Origin: Desertifilum tharense IPPAS B-1220
GTDB taxonomy: Bacteria > Cyanobacteriota > Cyanobacteriia > Cyanobacteriales > Desertifilaceae
DNA length: 64,000 nucleotides
Assembly: GCF_001746915.1 (NCBI RefSeq)
Contig: NZ_MJGC01000042.1
Coordinates: 1 to 64,000 of the forward strand
Reading direction: 5' to 3'
The notes beneath the pieces were generated by a model. It was not told the DNA's origin. It searched no databases and saw only the letters and a list, made by a program, of their open reading frames with translations. The position numbers and the translations under genes are program-made. This document shows positions 55,701-64,000 of the stretch, one piece after another (position 1 is the stretch's first letter; each line of letters opens with the position of its first letter).

Positions 55701-58148
55701 CCCTCGTCCTTCTGGCGAAAGACTCACCGCATTTCCACTCTCAATAGTTCCGGAGAGACTAAATAAGGTGATATCGCCGCTGACATCCCAACCCGTTGAA
55801 ACCAAATTCCCGACTGAAATGTTTTGTTCGGACTGAATTTGGATATCGCCTCCCGCACCTAACGCCGATTCTGAGATAATATCGCCAGTTGTAACCCGAC
55901 CTTGGTTGGCTTCCAAGCGGACAGAACCTCCCGGCCCAGAATCGGAAACCGAATGGAGATTGCTAGAATCGGGTAGGCTATCCGCGATCGCAGTTGTTGT
56001 AATATTTCCGGTAGCGCTAAGAATCTCAATATCGCCGCTACCCGTCCGGCCTTGGGAAACAATCTGACCCGTGGTAATATCGCCCAATGCGTCTAGGGTA
56101 ATCTTTCCCCCTTGACCGGATAGCGAATATGCATCTAAATTCGCACAATCAGAACAGAGATTTTCGACACTAGCGGTGGTATCAATTTGACCTTGAAGAC
56201 TCAAAATTGAAATATTCCCGCTGGCGTCCTCTCCCTGGGAAACCACCTGACCGATTAAAATATCCCCAAACGCCTCAATAGAGATATTTCCGCCGCGTCC
56301 TTGTTCCGAGTCAGAAGCGATAATCAGGGAACCGGGAGTTGTGGTAATCTTTCCCAAAAATGACCGGAGTTGAATATCTCCCGCTTGGGTGGTTTCCGCC
56401 GCCGTGACTAAGCTTCCGGTTAATTCAATTGAACCTGGCGTTTCTACCGTAATGTTACCGCCAGAGGTAATAATTTCAGCGAGGCGAACCGTTCCCACTT
56501 CCCCTAAATCGCCCATGAGGATAGTCATATCCCCGTTACCTGATTGTAAAATTGTACCGGGTGCTTGGGTAATATTCGCCGGGCCCGCATCCCGAATTCT
56601 GGGGTTCGCTTGGGGGGAATTCGCAACGAGGGTCAATTCGCCATTATTACCCGCTAAATCGATATCTGCATTTAGGATAATACTGCGACCTGCATTCAGT
56701 TCTAAACGATCGAGAGAATTGGAAAGAATGCGATCGCCAACTGTAATATCATTATGGGCTTCTAGAATAACATTCCCCGTTAAACTCGCCACCCCATCCG
56801 CACTCAAAGTGACATCGCTATTGGGAAAATCGCTAAATATCAGACTCCCCGCTTCAGTATCCGCCGATGGATTGGCAATGATAATATTTTTGGGGTCAAA
56901 TAAAATCGTTCCCATGCTTCCGGCGGTTCCCGTCACATCCACTTGTCCCCGGAACACCAAACTTTCCTTCCCGGAAATCTCCCCAAACCCACCCGTCTCG
57001 CCAATGGCTTGAAGAGAACCCAAAAAGTGAGTATGACGGTCTGACCAAACGATCGCCCGACCCCCAGAACCGGATACAGTATTAGCAGACAGGATAGAGT
57101 CGCGACTCACCCAGGTTTGTTGCGCTGTCGGTAAGCCTTCTCTTCCTTGAAACTCGCCACCAATGCGGAGAGTTCCCCCGCCAGTGGTTCCATCGGCGCT
57201 AACCGTTGCGTTGAATAAGCCGATGTAGTTGCCTAATAGATTAACCGATCCACCTTGGGTCGTGGAAGAGGCGCTAACCGTTCCGCTAGTGATTTGGGTA
57301 GCAGGGGAAAGGGGTATGCTAGACCCATTTAATACCAGTTGTCCGCTTTCATTGAGACTTAACCCAGTGGCGTGACGAATATCCGAACGGGTTAGCAATT
57401 CCGGGAGGCTAGCGGAGGTGAGGGGGGTTCCGGGTTGGGGGGTAATTTCTAAGTTAAGTAAATGTCCAGTTTGAGAAATGCGAACTAGTCGTTCCCCTGG
57501 AATGGCTGCAATGGTAATCTGACCCCCAGGAGCTTCTACAGTCCCCAAGGTGAGGGTAGTTCCCCCCAGTAGCGTGAGGTTCTGTCCGTCGGGAACCTGT
57601 AAATGACCTGTATTGGCGATCGCACCAGGAGATAAGCTAGAAAAAGCGAATTGATTGGGAGTCCCAACTAGATTTTGTGAATCTACAGGGCCTATTGCAT
57701 TAAACCAGCCCTGACTCCCAAAGCCAATCCCATTCGCCGTCGTCGCCAAAAAAGAACCCGGAACGTTGAGTTGTGCGGAATGACCAAATACAATTCCGGC
57801 GGGGTTCATGAGGTAGAGATTAGAAAGTCCCCCAGTGACTTGAATTAAACCATTAATCAGCGAAGGTTCGCCGCCGTTAATCCGACCGAGAATATTTTGA
57901 ATCTGGGGTTGAGACAGAAAGTTGGCGGTTTGTCCTTCTAAAAGGTTAAATTGTTGGAAACTATGGAATAAATTAGCCCCATCGCGCGAAAGTTGTCCTC
58001 CGCTAATGTCAATCTGATTCCCATTCGGGATAACCTGAGTCTGCATCCCATCTAAAGCCGGTAGAATGGGTTGGGCGCTAACTGCGACAGTCTGACTCAC
58101 TCCTATTAAGGTTGCGATGCTATACCGATACATCCAAGCAAGTTCCAT
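52725..58148 (-). CDS. Two-partner-secretion protein with C-terminal CHAT protease domain
   Basis: Giant secreted protein of 1807 residues. A signal peptide is followed by a TPS/filamentous-haemagglutinin N-terminal domain (residues about 35-260, with GGLSNLYLMNPAGIVFG). The centre (about 640-1370) is a repeat array of ~50-residue units such as TQGGNITLVSENGRIDTS, predicted to form a beta helix. The last ~330 residues are a CHAT caspase-like domain with His1647 in HLATHADF and Cys1691 in LSACRTAFGDEQAELGFAGL. The ATG at 58148 follows AGGA at good spacing and starts the signal peptide; a GTG at 58184 is less likely. No TpsB partner gene lies in the window. Confidence 0.88.
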   Translation of the reverse strand: MELAWMYRYSIATLIGVSQTVAVSAQPILPALDGMQTQVIPNGNQIDISGGQLSRDGANLFHSFQQFNLLEGQTANFLSQPQIQNILGRINGGEPSLINGLIQVTGGLSNLYLMNPAGIVFGHSAQLNVPGSFLATTANGIGFGSQGWFNAIGPVDSQNLVGTPNQFAFSSLSPGAIANTGHLQVPDGQNLTLLGGTTLTLGTVEAPGGQITIAAIPGERLVRISQTGHLLNLEITPQPGTPLTSASLPELLTRSDIRHATGLSLNESGQLVLNGSSIPLSPATQITSGTVSASSTTQGGSVNLLGNYIGLFNATVSADGTTGGGTLRIGGEFQGREGLPTAQQTWVSRDSILSANTVSGSGGRAIVWSDRHTHFLGSLQAIGETGGFGEISGKESLVFRGQVDVTGTAGSMGTILFDPKNIIIANPSADTEAGSLIFSDFPNSDVTLSADGVASLTGNVILEAHNDITVGDRILSNSLDRLELNAGRSIILNADIDLAGNNGELTLVANSPQANPRIRDAGPANITQAPGTILQSGNGDMTILMGDLGEVGTVRLAEIITSGGNITVETPGSIELTGSLVTAAETTQAGDIQLRSFLGKITTTPGSLIIASDSEQGRGGNISIEAFGDILIGQVVSQGEDASGNISILSLQGQIDTTASVENLCSDCANLDAYSLSGQGGKITLDALGDITTGQIVSQGRTGSGDIEILSATGNITTTAIADSLPDSSNLHSVSDSGPGGSVRLEANQGRVTTGDIISESALGAGGDIQIQSEQNISVGNLVSTGWDVSGDITLFSLSGTIESGNAVSLSPEGRGGRIDLDASSGVQVGEILSQGKLSGGEVRVFSERGQILLNGQISSLSEGGTGGNILVDSFDGNIVTVGNISSQGLSQGGDITFRTDTGGIDTRNSILNSFSEQGTAGNVTLQAFGDILTQEVSSEGLTQGGNITLVSENGRIDTSLGILESFSDAGRGGNVTLQAQGDILTQIISSQGLTQGGNITLVSEKGSINTSLGSLDSFSDEGTAGNVILQAFRDIATADINTYAGKASVQGEIQGGNIAIATTQGRIDTSAGELGAFAWEGNAGNVTLEAFGDIFTGVIGAYTLGQGTFQGGNIQIISHTGTIATNRGNLQAEASIPAKADVASEAIASIFGTQKANLDTYSLAGRGGNVLLQAPNGIITSHISSFGAIDAGSVTLFSSQGNIQTGVLFSFAEAGKGGAIAVNAPQGNLNIHHIATYVSANSLLGEGGNITLNGLGNLTLNNIASFGNLDSGDVTIRAGNLTTGTIQTLAPTGVSGNISLNTLPTLRGDIRTANITSAGGTGAGNIRIIAPDGSIITGDITSDGGTGRGGDISLDAKNDIIAGTITSTGQLGGGTVSLNSEMGSISTGEIAMGNLAIGSRVGMDAIAQIEEARTAQFTAHFGPDLLSSSLTTASPREALGAIAQSTGIQSAVIYVTLTDDQIELVMFTPTGEPLRKVVPQVSRQQVLETARKFYIEITDPRRRFFTAYLPLSQQLYQWLIAPLQVELQAAGIDTLLFSMDSGLRSLPIAALHDGNQFLIEQYSLSMIPSLSLMDTRYQPLNNAQVLAMGASEFNSLPPLLSVPLEISTITGEVWQGKAFLNSEFTQENLIKQRQTHPYSIIHLATHADFKPGALNQSYIQLWGDGKITLDRLRQLGFQNPPVELLVLSACRTAFGDEQAELGFAGLAIQAGAKSALASLWYVSDEGTLALMTEFYNQLKQSKIKAEGLRQAQLSLLQEDTRIQNGQLRRSGTRGDLPLPPELAELDNQNLNHPYYWAGFTLIGSPW

Positions 58149-58281
58149 AGGTATCCTGAACAGAGAACGAGAGGACTTCACCAATCGTTTATTCTACTCG
58201 GAGATTGAGTATCCGCAGGATTCATGTCATCTGAAACGATAGTCATTCACCCAGCTTTCAATACGCGCTTGGCTCGGTTCG

Positions 58282-58734
58282 GTGATTGTAGCCTATATAT
58301 TAGTATTCTTAGGGGCAATCCTTACCGTAAGGTTAACCAACTCCCCTCAACTCTATTTCATCCTCTGGGCTTTGTTAATTTACAGTCCTTTCCTCCTCAT
58401 CTTAGATTCCCTAGGACAATCTTTAGAAATTAGCGAATCCCACCTCATTCGCTATAGTCCTTTTCGAGGTAAAGTTATCATTCGTTGGGATAATATTCAA
58501 TCAATTAACCTAATTCGAGGCAGACATCAACACCGGGAAGTCCGAATTTTCTGGCCTAAACGTCGCAGCGGTTTGCACTCCACCTATAGTTTTACCCCGA
58601 AAAAACCTTTCTCCCGTCAAGCCTTACTGCATCTGATTGAACTGGCTGAAAAAAATCAAGTCCCTCTAAAAACAGGTTGGTTTGGAACAGTGGAAGAATG
58701 GAAATATTGGGCGCGGGGCAATGCTTATTTTTGA
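58282..58734 (+). CDS. Membrane protein with PH-like C-terminal part
   Basis: Protein of about 150 residues. Two spans come first (IVAYILVFLGAILTV and LYFILWALLIYSPFLLI). Then a soluble part (SESHLIRYSPFRGKVIIRWD, NIQSINLIRG) has the strand pattern of bacterial PH-like domains. The start is uncertain: GTG at 58282 is the best candidate, and no ATG lies upstream in frame. Divergent from the TPS-CHAT gene by 134 bases. No function known. Confidence 0.6.
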   Translation: MIVAYILVFLGAILTVRLTNSPQLYFILWALLIYSPFLLILDSLGQSLEISESHLIRYSPFRGKVIIRWDNIQSINLIRGRHQHREVRIFWPKRRSGLHSTYSFTPKKPFSRQALLHLIELAEKNQVPLKTGWFGTVEEWKYWARGNAYF

Positions 58735-58838
58735 GGGTATTTTTATCGCTTAAATTACTCTTATTCTGTCACTTTACAAGAATTAGAATAAAGAAATACA
58801 GCATTTTTCAGGTTCGTGAAGTACATCTTCTTCAAAGT

Positions 58839-58867
58839 CCCCCTTACTAAGGGGGATTTAGGGGGAT
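58839..58867. repeat. CCCCCTT...AAGGGGG interspersed repeat
   Basis: CCCCCTT and AAGGGGG pair around ACT, followed by ATTTAGGGGGATC. This motif is one of the commonest interspersed repeats of cyanobacteria and often marks mobile-element edges. Here it lies just before a possible transposase remnant. Confidence 0.7.
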
Positions 58868-58934
58868 CGTGCCGTATCTCATCCAATCAAAAAACGCCAT
58901 AAATCTCTTGAAATTCTACAAGGTAGATAGGGCA

Positions 58935-59129
58935 ATGGATGTAGAATTACAAATTCTCAAACATTTACCTAGAGATGCACAGCTGACCGTCTCATGGCTC
59001 GATCAAGAAGAAGGGGATCTCTCGTACTGGGCGATCGCCGTTACTACCGATGGGTATTGTTCAAAGAAAAATTGTAAGCACCAGGATAGAAGACTAACTG
59101 AGAAAAATATTCGTCCCGTTGTGGATTAA
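58935..59129 (+). pseudogene. Possible transposase N-terminal remnant
   Basis: From an ATG at 58935 the frame reads DVELQILKHLPRDAQ, then TVSWLDQ. From memory, this resembles the N-terminus of IS701-type cyanobacterial transposases. After about 22 codons the similarity seems to end and the frame stops at 59129, overlapping the ParE gene. No inverted-repeat ends or catalytic domain are present. The assignment is from recall and modest. Confidence 0.35.
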
Positions 59130-59422
59130 CCCTGCCCAAAAATCGCTTCAATATCCCGTGAGCCACGCAAAACGCGGATTACATCAATTCCATCCGGAAT
59201 TTCCTGGTAGAACACCACATAGTTGCCGATCGGAAAGCTTTGTAGTCCCGGCAGTAATTCATCCCGTTTCCTCCCCACCCCTGGACTACGCGCTATTAGT
59301 CGCAGCTTCTCCTCAATCCGGTTCAAGAACTCATCTGCCCGATCCATGCTGTCGTCTGCGATGTAATCCCAGATGTCAAGCAAATCCAACTCAGCACGGG
59401 GACGCTTAACAACGATCGCCAT
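59126..59422 (-). CDS. parE: ParE-type toxin
   Basis: Toxin of 98 residues of the RelE/ParE superfamily. RAELDLLDIWDYIADDSMDR, RIEEKLRLIARSPGVGRKRD and GNYVVFYQEIPDGIDVIRVL with the RGSRDI end match ParE closely. ParE proteins block DNA gyrase. The start overlaps the antitoxin stop by 1 base (TAATG), the standard parDE order. The gene looks intact. Confidence 0.85.
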   Translation of the reverse strand: MAIVVKRPRAELDLLDIWDYIADDSMDRADEFLNRIEEKLRLIARSPGVGRKRDELLPGLQSFPIGNYVVFYQEIPDGIDVIRVLRGSRDIEAIFGQG

Positions 59423-59679
59423 TACTGCGGTTGCCTCTGATGACGGCGCTGCCGCGCTTTGTCTTTAACCGCCTGCATATTGAGGGGGGTTGGCTCCCCA
59501 CTATCCAGCCCTGCTTGGATGTCTTGGCGTAACTCCTGCAAACGGATTTGCTGAAGCTGCTCCCGCTCCTTCAGCAGGCGCAACCCCTCACGGATTACCT
59601 CGCTAGCAGAGTAATAGAGACCGCTGGAAACCTTCTCCTTGACGTACTGCTCTAGCTCCGGTGTCAAAGACACGTTCAT
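59422..59679 (-). CDS. parD: ParD-type antitoxin
   Basis: Antitoxin of 85 residues. NVSLTPELEQYVKEKVSSGL and SASEVIREGLRLLKERE are the ribbon-helix-helix start of ParD/CopG family proteins. The basic C-terminal tail (VKDKARQRRHQRQPQ) follows the toxin-binding region. The ATG at 59679 (MNVSLTPEL) fits the family better than 59697. As in other parDE pairs it probably represses the operon. Confidence 0.85.
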   Translation of the reverse strand: MNVSLTPELEQYVKEKVSSGLYYSASEVIREGLRLLKEREQLQQIRLQELRQDIQAGLDSGEPTPLNMQAVKDKARQRRHQRQPQ

Positions 59680-59765
59680 GCCTGAGTCCTCCTGCAACTT
59701 GCTTTTGTCTATTGTTGCCTTAGATAACAGGGAATAGCAACAATTGTTATTAGAGAGTCAAACAA

Positions 59766-59784
59766 AAACAGGCTCCAGCCTGAG
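59766..59784 (-). terminator. Possible terminator of the sugar kinase gene
   Basis: On the - strand CAGGC and GCCTG pair around TGGA, followed by TTTTTG. It lies about 106 bases after the kinase stop and before parD. The ORF overlapping it (59709-59927) does not look like a gene. Confidence 0.5.
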
Positions 59785-59889
59785 TGAGGTAAGCCTTGAA
59801 ACTGTGCCAGACATTTCTGTAAGAGAGGGTGCTTGGGTTGCATATAGTGCTTGTATTCTCTTATAGAAGAATTAGCTTGCTTAGAAGCG

Positions 59890-61140
59890 TTAAGAGAAAT
59901 TTCCATAACTGAGTAAAGCGCTACCATAGGCGGCTTCGGTTTGGGGTGAGGGGATGACGGGGACGTTAAGATAGCGATCGCGCATCCTCATCCAAGTTAA
60001 ATTTTTCGTGCCGCCTCCCGCCGTATAGACTCGCGTTAGGGGAGTTGCGCCTAATGCTTGCAAGCGTTGATAGCCTAATGCTTCAATACGGGCTATCCCT
60101 TCAAGTAGGCCCTGTAAAAAGTCTACGGGATTATCGGGATGGGGTTCTAAGCGGGGGAGTAAGTTGGGGTCGTTAATGGGAAAGCGATCGCCGGGTTGTA
60201 ATAGGGGATAATAATCGAGAAGACTGGGTTGCTCTGGGTTAATCTGTTGGCTGAGTTCGGCTAATTCTACATCGCTGAAAAAATGGCGTAACACTGCACC
60301 GCCTGTATTCGATGCGCCTCCGACTAACCATAAGTTTCCGAGGCGATGGCTGTATATTCCAGAAGCAGCTTCATCAATTCTGGTGTGGCTGAGGAGTTTG
60401 ATAACCAGGGTAGAACCTAATGAGGTAACGGCTTCACCGGGGGAAGTGGCACCGCTAGCTAAAAAAGCTGCAATACTATCGGTGGTTCCCGCACAGACGA
60501 GACAATCGGGGGGGAAATGGAAGCGATCGCGCATTGGGGGTAAAATTTCCCCAATTGGCGTTCCCGGTGCTAGAACTTGAGGCAGTTTAAACGGTGCAGT
60601 TAGCGGTTCTAACCAATCGGGATAGCACAGGTTTTCGACATCGTAACCCAGTTTGAGGGCGTTGTGATAATCGCTAATCCCAATTTTGCCGTGGAGTTGG
60701 AAGGCTAGCCAGTCGGCTTGGTGGAGGAAGTAGAGGGGGGTGTCTGCGGGTTGCAGATGATGATACCACCAGCGCAATTTAGCCAAACTGGAAGTAGCGC
60801 TCAGTGTAATCTGTTGCGGGGGTGCAACGGCGCGAATCTCTTCTAAGGTATCCCGACCGCGCGCATCGTTATAGAGTAGGGGTGGGGTGATGGGGTTGCC
60901 AGAGCGATCGCACAGCAGTACCGTAGAAGAAGTCCCGTTAAGGGCGATCGCGCTCAGTTCTCGACGCAAGGATACCGGAATTTGCTCGATTAATTGAAAT
61001 AGCGTGGTTTGCCAGCACTGACTCCAATCGCTACTCTCGGTAAACTCAAGCTGGCGTTCTGCCTGAATTTGGCGTTTGGCATCAATTACAATGGCTCTAG
61101 CACCGGATGTGCCAAAATCAATCCCCAAATAAAATCCCAT
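59890..61140 (-). CDS. FGGY-family sugar kinase (SePSK/AtXK-1-type, probable D-ribulose kinase)
   Basis: Kinase of 416 residues with an actin-like fold. GIDFGTSGARA has Asp8 and Thr11, and CAGTTDSIAAF has Asp221. These positions coincide with the active-site residues (D8, T11, D221) described for Synechococcus SePSK and Arabidopsis AtXK-1, which phosphorylate D-ribulose. The VTSLGSTLVIKLLS and GGGTKN segments bind ATP. It is shorter than true xylulokinases, as SePSK is. It stands alone, upstream of the toxin-antitoxin pair. Confidence 0.8.
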   Translation of the reverse strand: MGFYLGIDFGTSGARAIVIDAKRQIQAERQLEFTESSDWSQCWQTTLFQLIEQIPVSLRRELSAIALNGTSSTVLLCDRSGNPITPPLLYNDARGRDTLEEIRAVAPPQQITLSATSSLAKLRWWYHHLQPADTPLYFLHQADWLAFQLHGKIGISDYHNALKLGYDVENLCYPDWLEPLTAPFKLPQVLAPGTPIGEILPPMRDRFHFPPDCLVCAGTTDSIAAFLASGATSPGEAVTSLGSTLVIKLLSHTRIDEAASGIYSHRLGNLWLVGGASNTGGAVLRHFFSDVELAELSQQINPEQPSLLDYYPLLQPGDRFPINDPNLLPRLEPHPDNPVDFLQGLLEGIARIEALGYQRLQALGATPLTRVYTAGGGTKNLTWMRMRDRYLNVPVIPSPQTEAAYGSALLSYGNFS

Positions 61141-61197
61141 AAACCTTCCCCTGTTCGCTCTAAACCGCTATAACGGAGTCAAAACGAGGGAAACCCG

Positions 61198-62142
61198 ATG
61201 AAAGCAGTCTTTATCAGTCGATACGGTTCTGAAGACGTTTTAGAATATGGCGAGTTGGCCATACCCCAGCCGGAACCCACGCAACTCTTAGTTAAAGTGT
61301 ATGCCAGTAGTGTCAATCCGGTGGATTGGAAAATTCGATTGGGTCAACTCCAACTGCTGACGGGGTACAGTTTCCCAATGATACTGGGGTTTGATGTGGC
61401 AGGGGTGGTGGAAGCCGTCGGCGCAAGGGTGACGCGCTTTCAACCGGGAGATGAAATCTATGCTTATTTAGGTACAGTCCCCGGTGGTGCGTATGCTGAG
61501 TATGCGGTTGTGAATGAATCAGCCGCTTGCTTTAAACCGCGCAATCTATCTTACCTGGAAGCGGCAACCCTTCCCCTGGCAGGCTTAACCGCTTTGCAAT
61601 CTTTGCGAGATTTAGCAGAAGTGGAACGCGATAACCGGGTGTTAATTAATGGCGCATCGGGTGGAGTTGGCAGTTTAGCGGTACAAATTGCCAAAGCGAT
61701 GGGAACTGAGGTAACGGGGGTTTGCAGTACCGATAATGTGGAGTTTGTGCGATCGCTCGGAGCCGATCGGGTGATCGACTACAAACAAACTGATTTTACC
61801 CAAGAAACGGCCCAGTATGATGCGGTTTTTGATGCAGTCGGAGCGCGATCGCTCTGGGAATGTCACAAAGTTCTTAAACCCTATGGCGCTTATGTTTCTA
61901 CTCTACCTACTCCCGCCACCATAATTCAAAGTACCCTATCCACCATCCTACCGGGTCAAACCTCTCAAATTGTCTTAACACAAGCCAGCGGTTGGGATCT
62001 GTCGTATCTTAAGGATTTAGTCGAAGCTAACCAACTGCGTCCTATCTGCGATCGCACCTATCCCCTCAGCGAAATGGTAGCAGCGCACAACTACAGCCAA
62101 CAAGGACGAACCGTAGGCAAAATAGCCATTCAAATTCTTTAA
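61198..62142 (+). CDS. MDR-family NAD(P)-dependent oxidoreductase (quinone-oxidoreductase-like)
   Basis: Medium-chain oxidoreductase of 314 residues. The GroES-like half starts AVFISRYGSEDVLEYGEL and has SVNPVDWKIRLGQ and GFDVAGVVEAVG. The Rossmann half has NGASGGVGSLAVQIAKAMG, the AxxGxxG cofactor motif. No structural-zinc Cys cluster is visible, so it fits the zinc-independent quinone/alkenal reductase group. Convergent with psbA and separated from it by a shared terminator. Confidence 0.85.
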   Translation: MKAVFISRYGSEDVLEYGELAIPQPEPTQLLVKVYASSVNPVDWKIRLGQLQLLTGYSFPMILGFDVAGVVEAVGARVTRFQPGDEIYAYLGTVPGGAYAEYAVVNESAACFKPRNLSYLEAATLPLAGLTALQSLRDLAEVERDNRVLINGASGGVGSLAVQIAKAMGTEVTGVCSTDNVEFVRSLGADRVIDYKQTDFTQETAQYDAVFDAVGARSLWECHKVLKPYGAYVSTLPTPATIIQSTLSTILPGQTSQIVLTQASGWDLSYLKDLVEANQLRPICDRTYPLSEMVAAHNYSQQGRTVGKIAIQIL

Positions 62143-62146
62143 AAAC

Positions 62147-62177
62147 AAAAAAGCGCCCCCAATGGAGGCGCTTTTTT
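62147..62177. terminator. Bidirectional terminator between MDR gene and psbA
   Basis: AAAAAAGCGCC and GGCGCTTTTTT form an 11-base-pair stem around a 9-base loop, with A-run and T-run on both sides. It serves both convergent transcripts. Confidence 0.9.
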
Positions 62178-62198
62178 GTAAGGATAATGACTTATACC

Positions 62199-63296
<1,098 letters not shown>

Positions 63297-63348
63297 CTAT
63301 GTAGTTTTCTAGGTTCTTCGGCTCGCTGTTTCGCTTGCCGATGTACTC

Positions 63349-63377
63349 ATGTTAAGACATGTATTTAGTTTTGTAAA
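63349..63377 (-). promoter_or_regulatory. Likely psbA promoter
   Basis: On the - strand TTTACA (63377-63372) and TAACAT (63354-63349) are separated by exactly 17 bases, a good SigA-type pair. Transcription would start near 63342, giving a leader of about 60 nt before the psbA ATG at 63281. Confidence 0.7.
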
Positions 63378-63478
63378 GCTTTTGGGTGAAATTTTTTGCA
63401 ATATAGGCTGTAAACAACGCTCTATATTGGTTTTGGCTCTCTCAGAAATCTCAACCTAGGATAGTAACGCTCTCAAAT

Positions 63479-64000
63479 ATGTATCGAAATGTTAAGTACA
63501 GTCCGGCTTATACGCTCGTTCCAACCTATGAGTGCTTTAATCGCTGCGAGTATTGCAATTTTCGGGTCGATCCGTCCCAGGATGTTTGGTTAACCCTAGA
63601 GCAGGCGGAGGCACGCTTGCAGGCTCTTCGGGGGCAGGGAATTTGCGAGATTTTGATTCTCAGCGGGGAGGTGCATCCAGAAAGCAAGCGGCGAGACGCT
63701 TGGCTGGAGAGGATCGAGGGTTTGTGCGAGTTGGCGATCGCTCTCGGCTTTTTACCTCATACCAATGTGGGGCCTCTGAAGTATGAAGAGATGTTACGAC
63801 TCAAGGCGGTTAATGTTTCGATGGGGCTGATGGTGGAGCAAGTCAGCCCTGAGTTAATGCAGACGGTGCATCGTCACGCCCCTAGCAAGCGCCCGGAACT
63901 GCGCCTGCAACAGTTGGAATGGGCGGGCGAGTTACAAATTCCGTTTACAACCGGGTTGCTGTTGGGAATTGGAGAAACTGAAGGCGATCGCAGAGATACC
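63479..64000 (+). CDS. cofG: 7,8-didemethyl-8-hydroxy-5-deazariboflavin synthase subunit CofG, 3' end outside window
   Basis: Radical SAM enzyme; 174 codons are visible and the frame is open at the window edge. MYRNVKYSPAYTLVPTYE leads to CFNRCEYC, the CxxxCxxC [4Fe-4S] site. ILILSGEVHPESK, PHTNVGPLKYEEM, VSMGLMVEQVSPELM and TTGLLLGIGET are the conserved CofG motifs. With CofH it makes the deazaflavin F0, which in cyanobacteria serves as antenna cofactor of some photolyases. It diverges from psbA, 197 bases apart. ATG at 63479. Confidence 0.92.
   Translation, partial: MYRNVKYSPAYTLVPTYECFNRCEYCNFRVDPSQDVWLTLEQAEARLQALRGQGICEILILSGEVHPESKRRDAWLERIEGLCELAIALGFLPHTNVGPLKYEEMLRLKAVNVSMGLMVEQVSPELMQTVHRHAPSKRPELRLQQLEWAGELQIPFTTGLLLGIGETEGDRRDT

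Noticed and set aside
56389..57012. 207-codon + strand frame inside the TPS-CHAT gene
   Set aside because: It is antisense to a strong repeat-rich coding frame, has low-complexity composition (Ser/Pro/Val) and no ribosome site. Other + strand frames at 54067-54438 and 54454-54666 are the same kind of shadow.
52695..58281. TpsB (ShlB-type) partner of the TPS protein
   Set aside because: Neither flanking gene encodes a POTRA/beta-barrel protein, so the transporter must lie elsewhere.
59709..59927. 72-codon - strand frame between parD and the sugar kinase
   Set aside because: It includes the likely kinase terminator and overlaps the kinase 3' end in another frame.

Overview
The window is chromosomal DNA from a cyanobacterium. 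The evidence is psbA (photosystem II D1), ndhK, a CAAD/CURT1-type thylakoid protein, cofG, frequent HIP1 octamers (GCGATCGC) and typical cyanobacterial interspersed repeats. The repeats and the large surface-protein gene would suit a filamentous or otherwise large-genome lineage, but the species cannot be fixed from sequence alone. No rRNA, tRNA, CRISPR array, intact insertion sequence or prophage was seen.

Bases 1-23700 are a large exopolysaccharide/cell-surface glycan locus. It holds twelve glycosyltransferases (nine GT4-like, two GT2, one GT8-like), two FkbM-type methyltransferases, one class I methyltransferase, a Wzy/O-antigen-ligase-like membrane protein, a GtrA-like protein and an SGNH hydrolase, all on the + strand. 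The export pair follows on the - strand: an OPX outer-membrane protein (Wza-like) and a PCP-2a autokinase (Wzc-like). A dual-specificity-type phosphatase comes next. The first ~6.3 kb is visibly A+T-richer than the rest and has no HIP1 site, which suggests a more recently acquired segment.

Bases 24467-28403 are a tightly overlapping operon. It encodes a fused DhaM-HPr-Enzyme I phosphorelay protein, a Lin0512-family protein of unknown function and DhaK. DhaL, the expected third kinase subunit, is absent from the operon.

Bases 28600-45800 carry housekeeping and accessory genes: a rhodanese-like protein without the catalytic Cys, typA/bipA, a toxin-antitoxin patch (one decayed MazF module, one intact RelE-type pair), mnmE, a tandem MscS pair, a DUF2062 protein, cobS, two WD40 proteins that end in a J-domain, an ndhK without its usual neighbours, a pentapeptide-repeat protein and an SDR.

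Bases 45800-64000 hold a PAS-Crp regulator, the CAAD protein, an ABC-2 exporter followed by a secreted small protein, a second Wzy-like protein, and a 1807-residue two-partner-secretion protein that ends in a CHAT caspase-like protease. They also hold a ParDE pair, a SePSK/AtXK-1-type sugar kinase, an MDR oxidoreductase, psbA (E130 form) and the start of cofG, which runs off the window end.

The points most worth following are the DhaL-less Dha operon with the Lin0512 protein, the TPS-CHAT fusion, and the pair of WD40-J-domain proteins, one of which has a duplicated glycine-rich membrane-like head.
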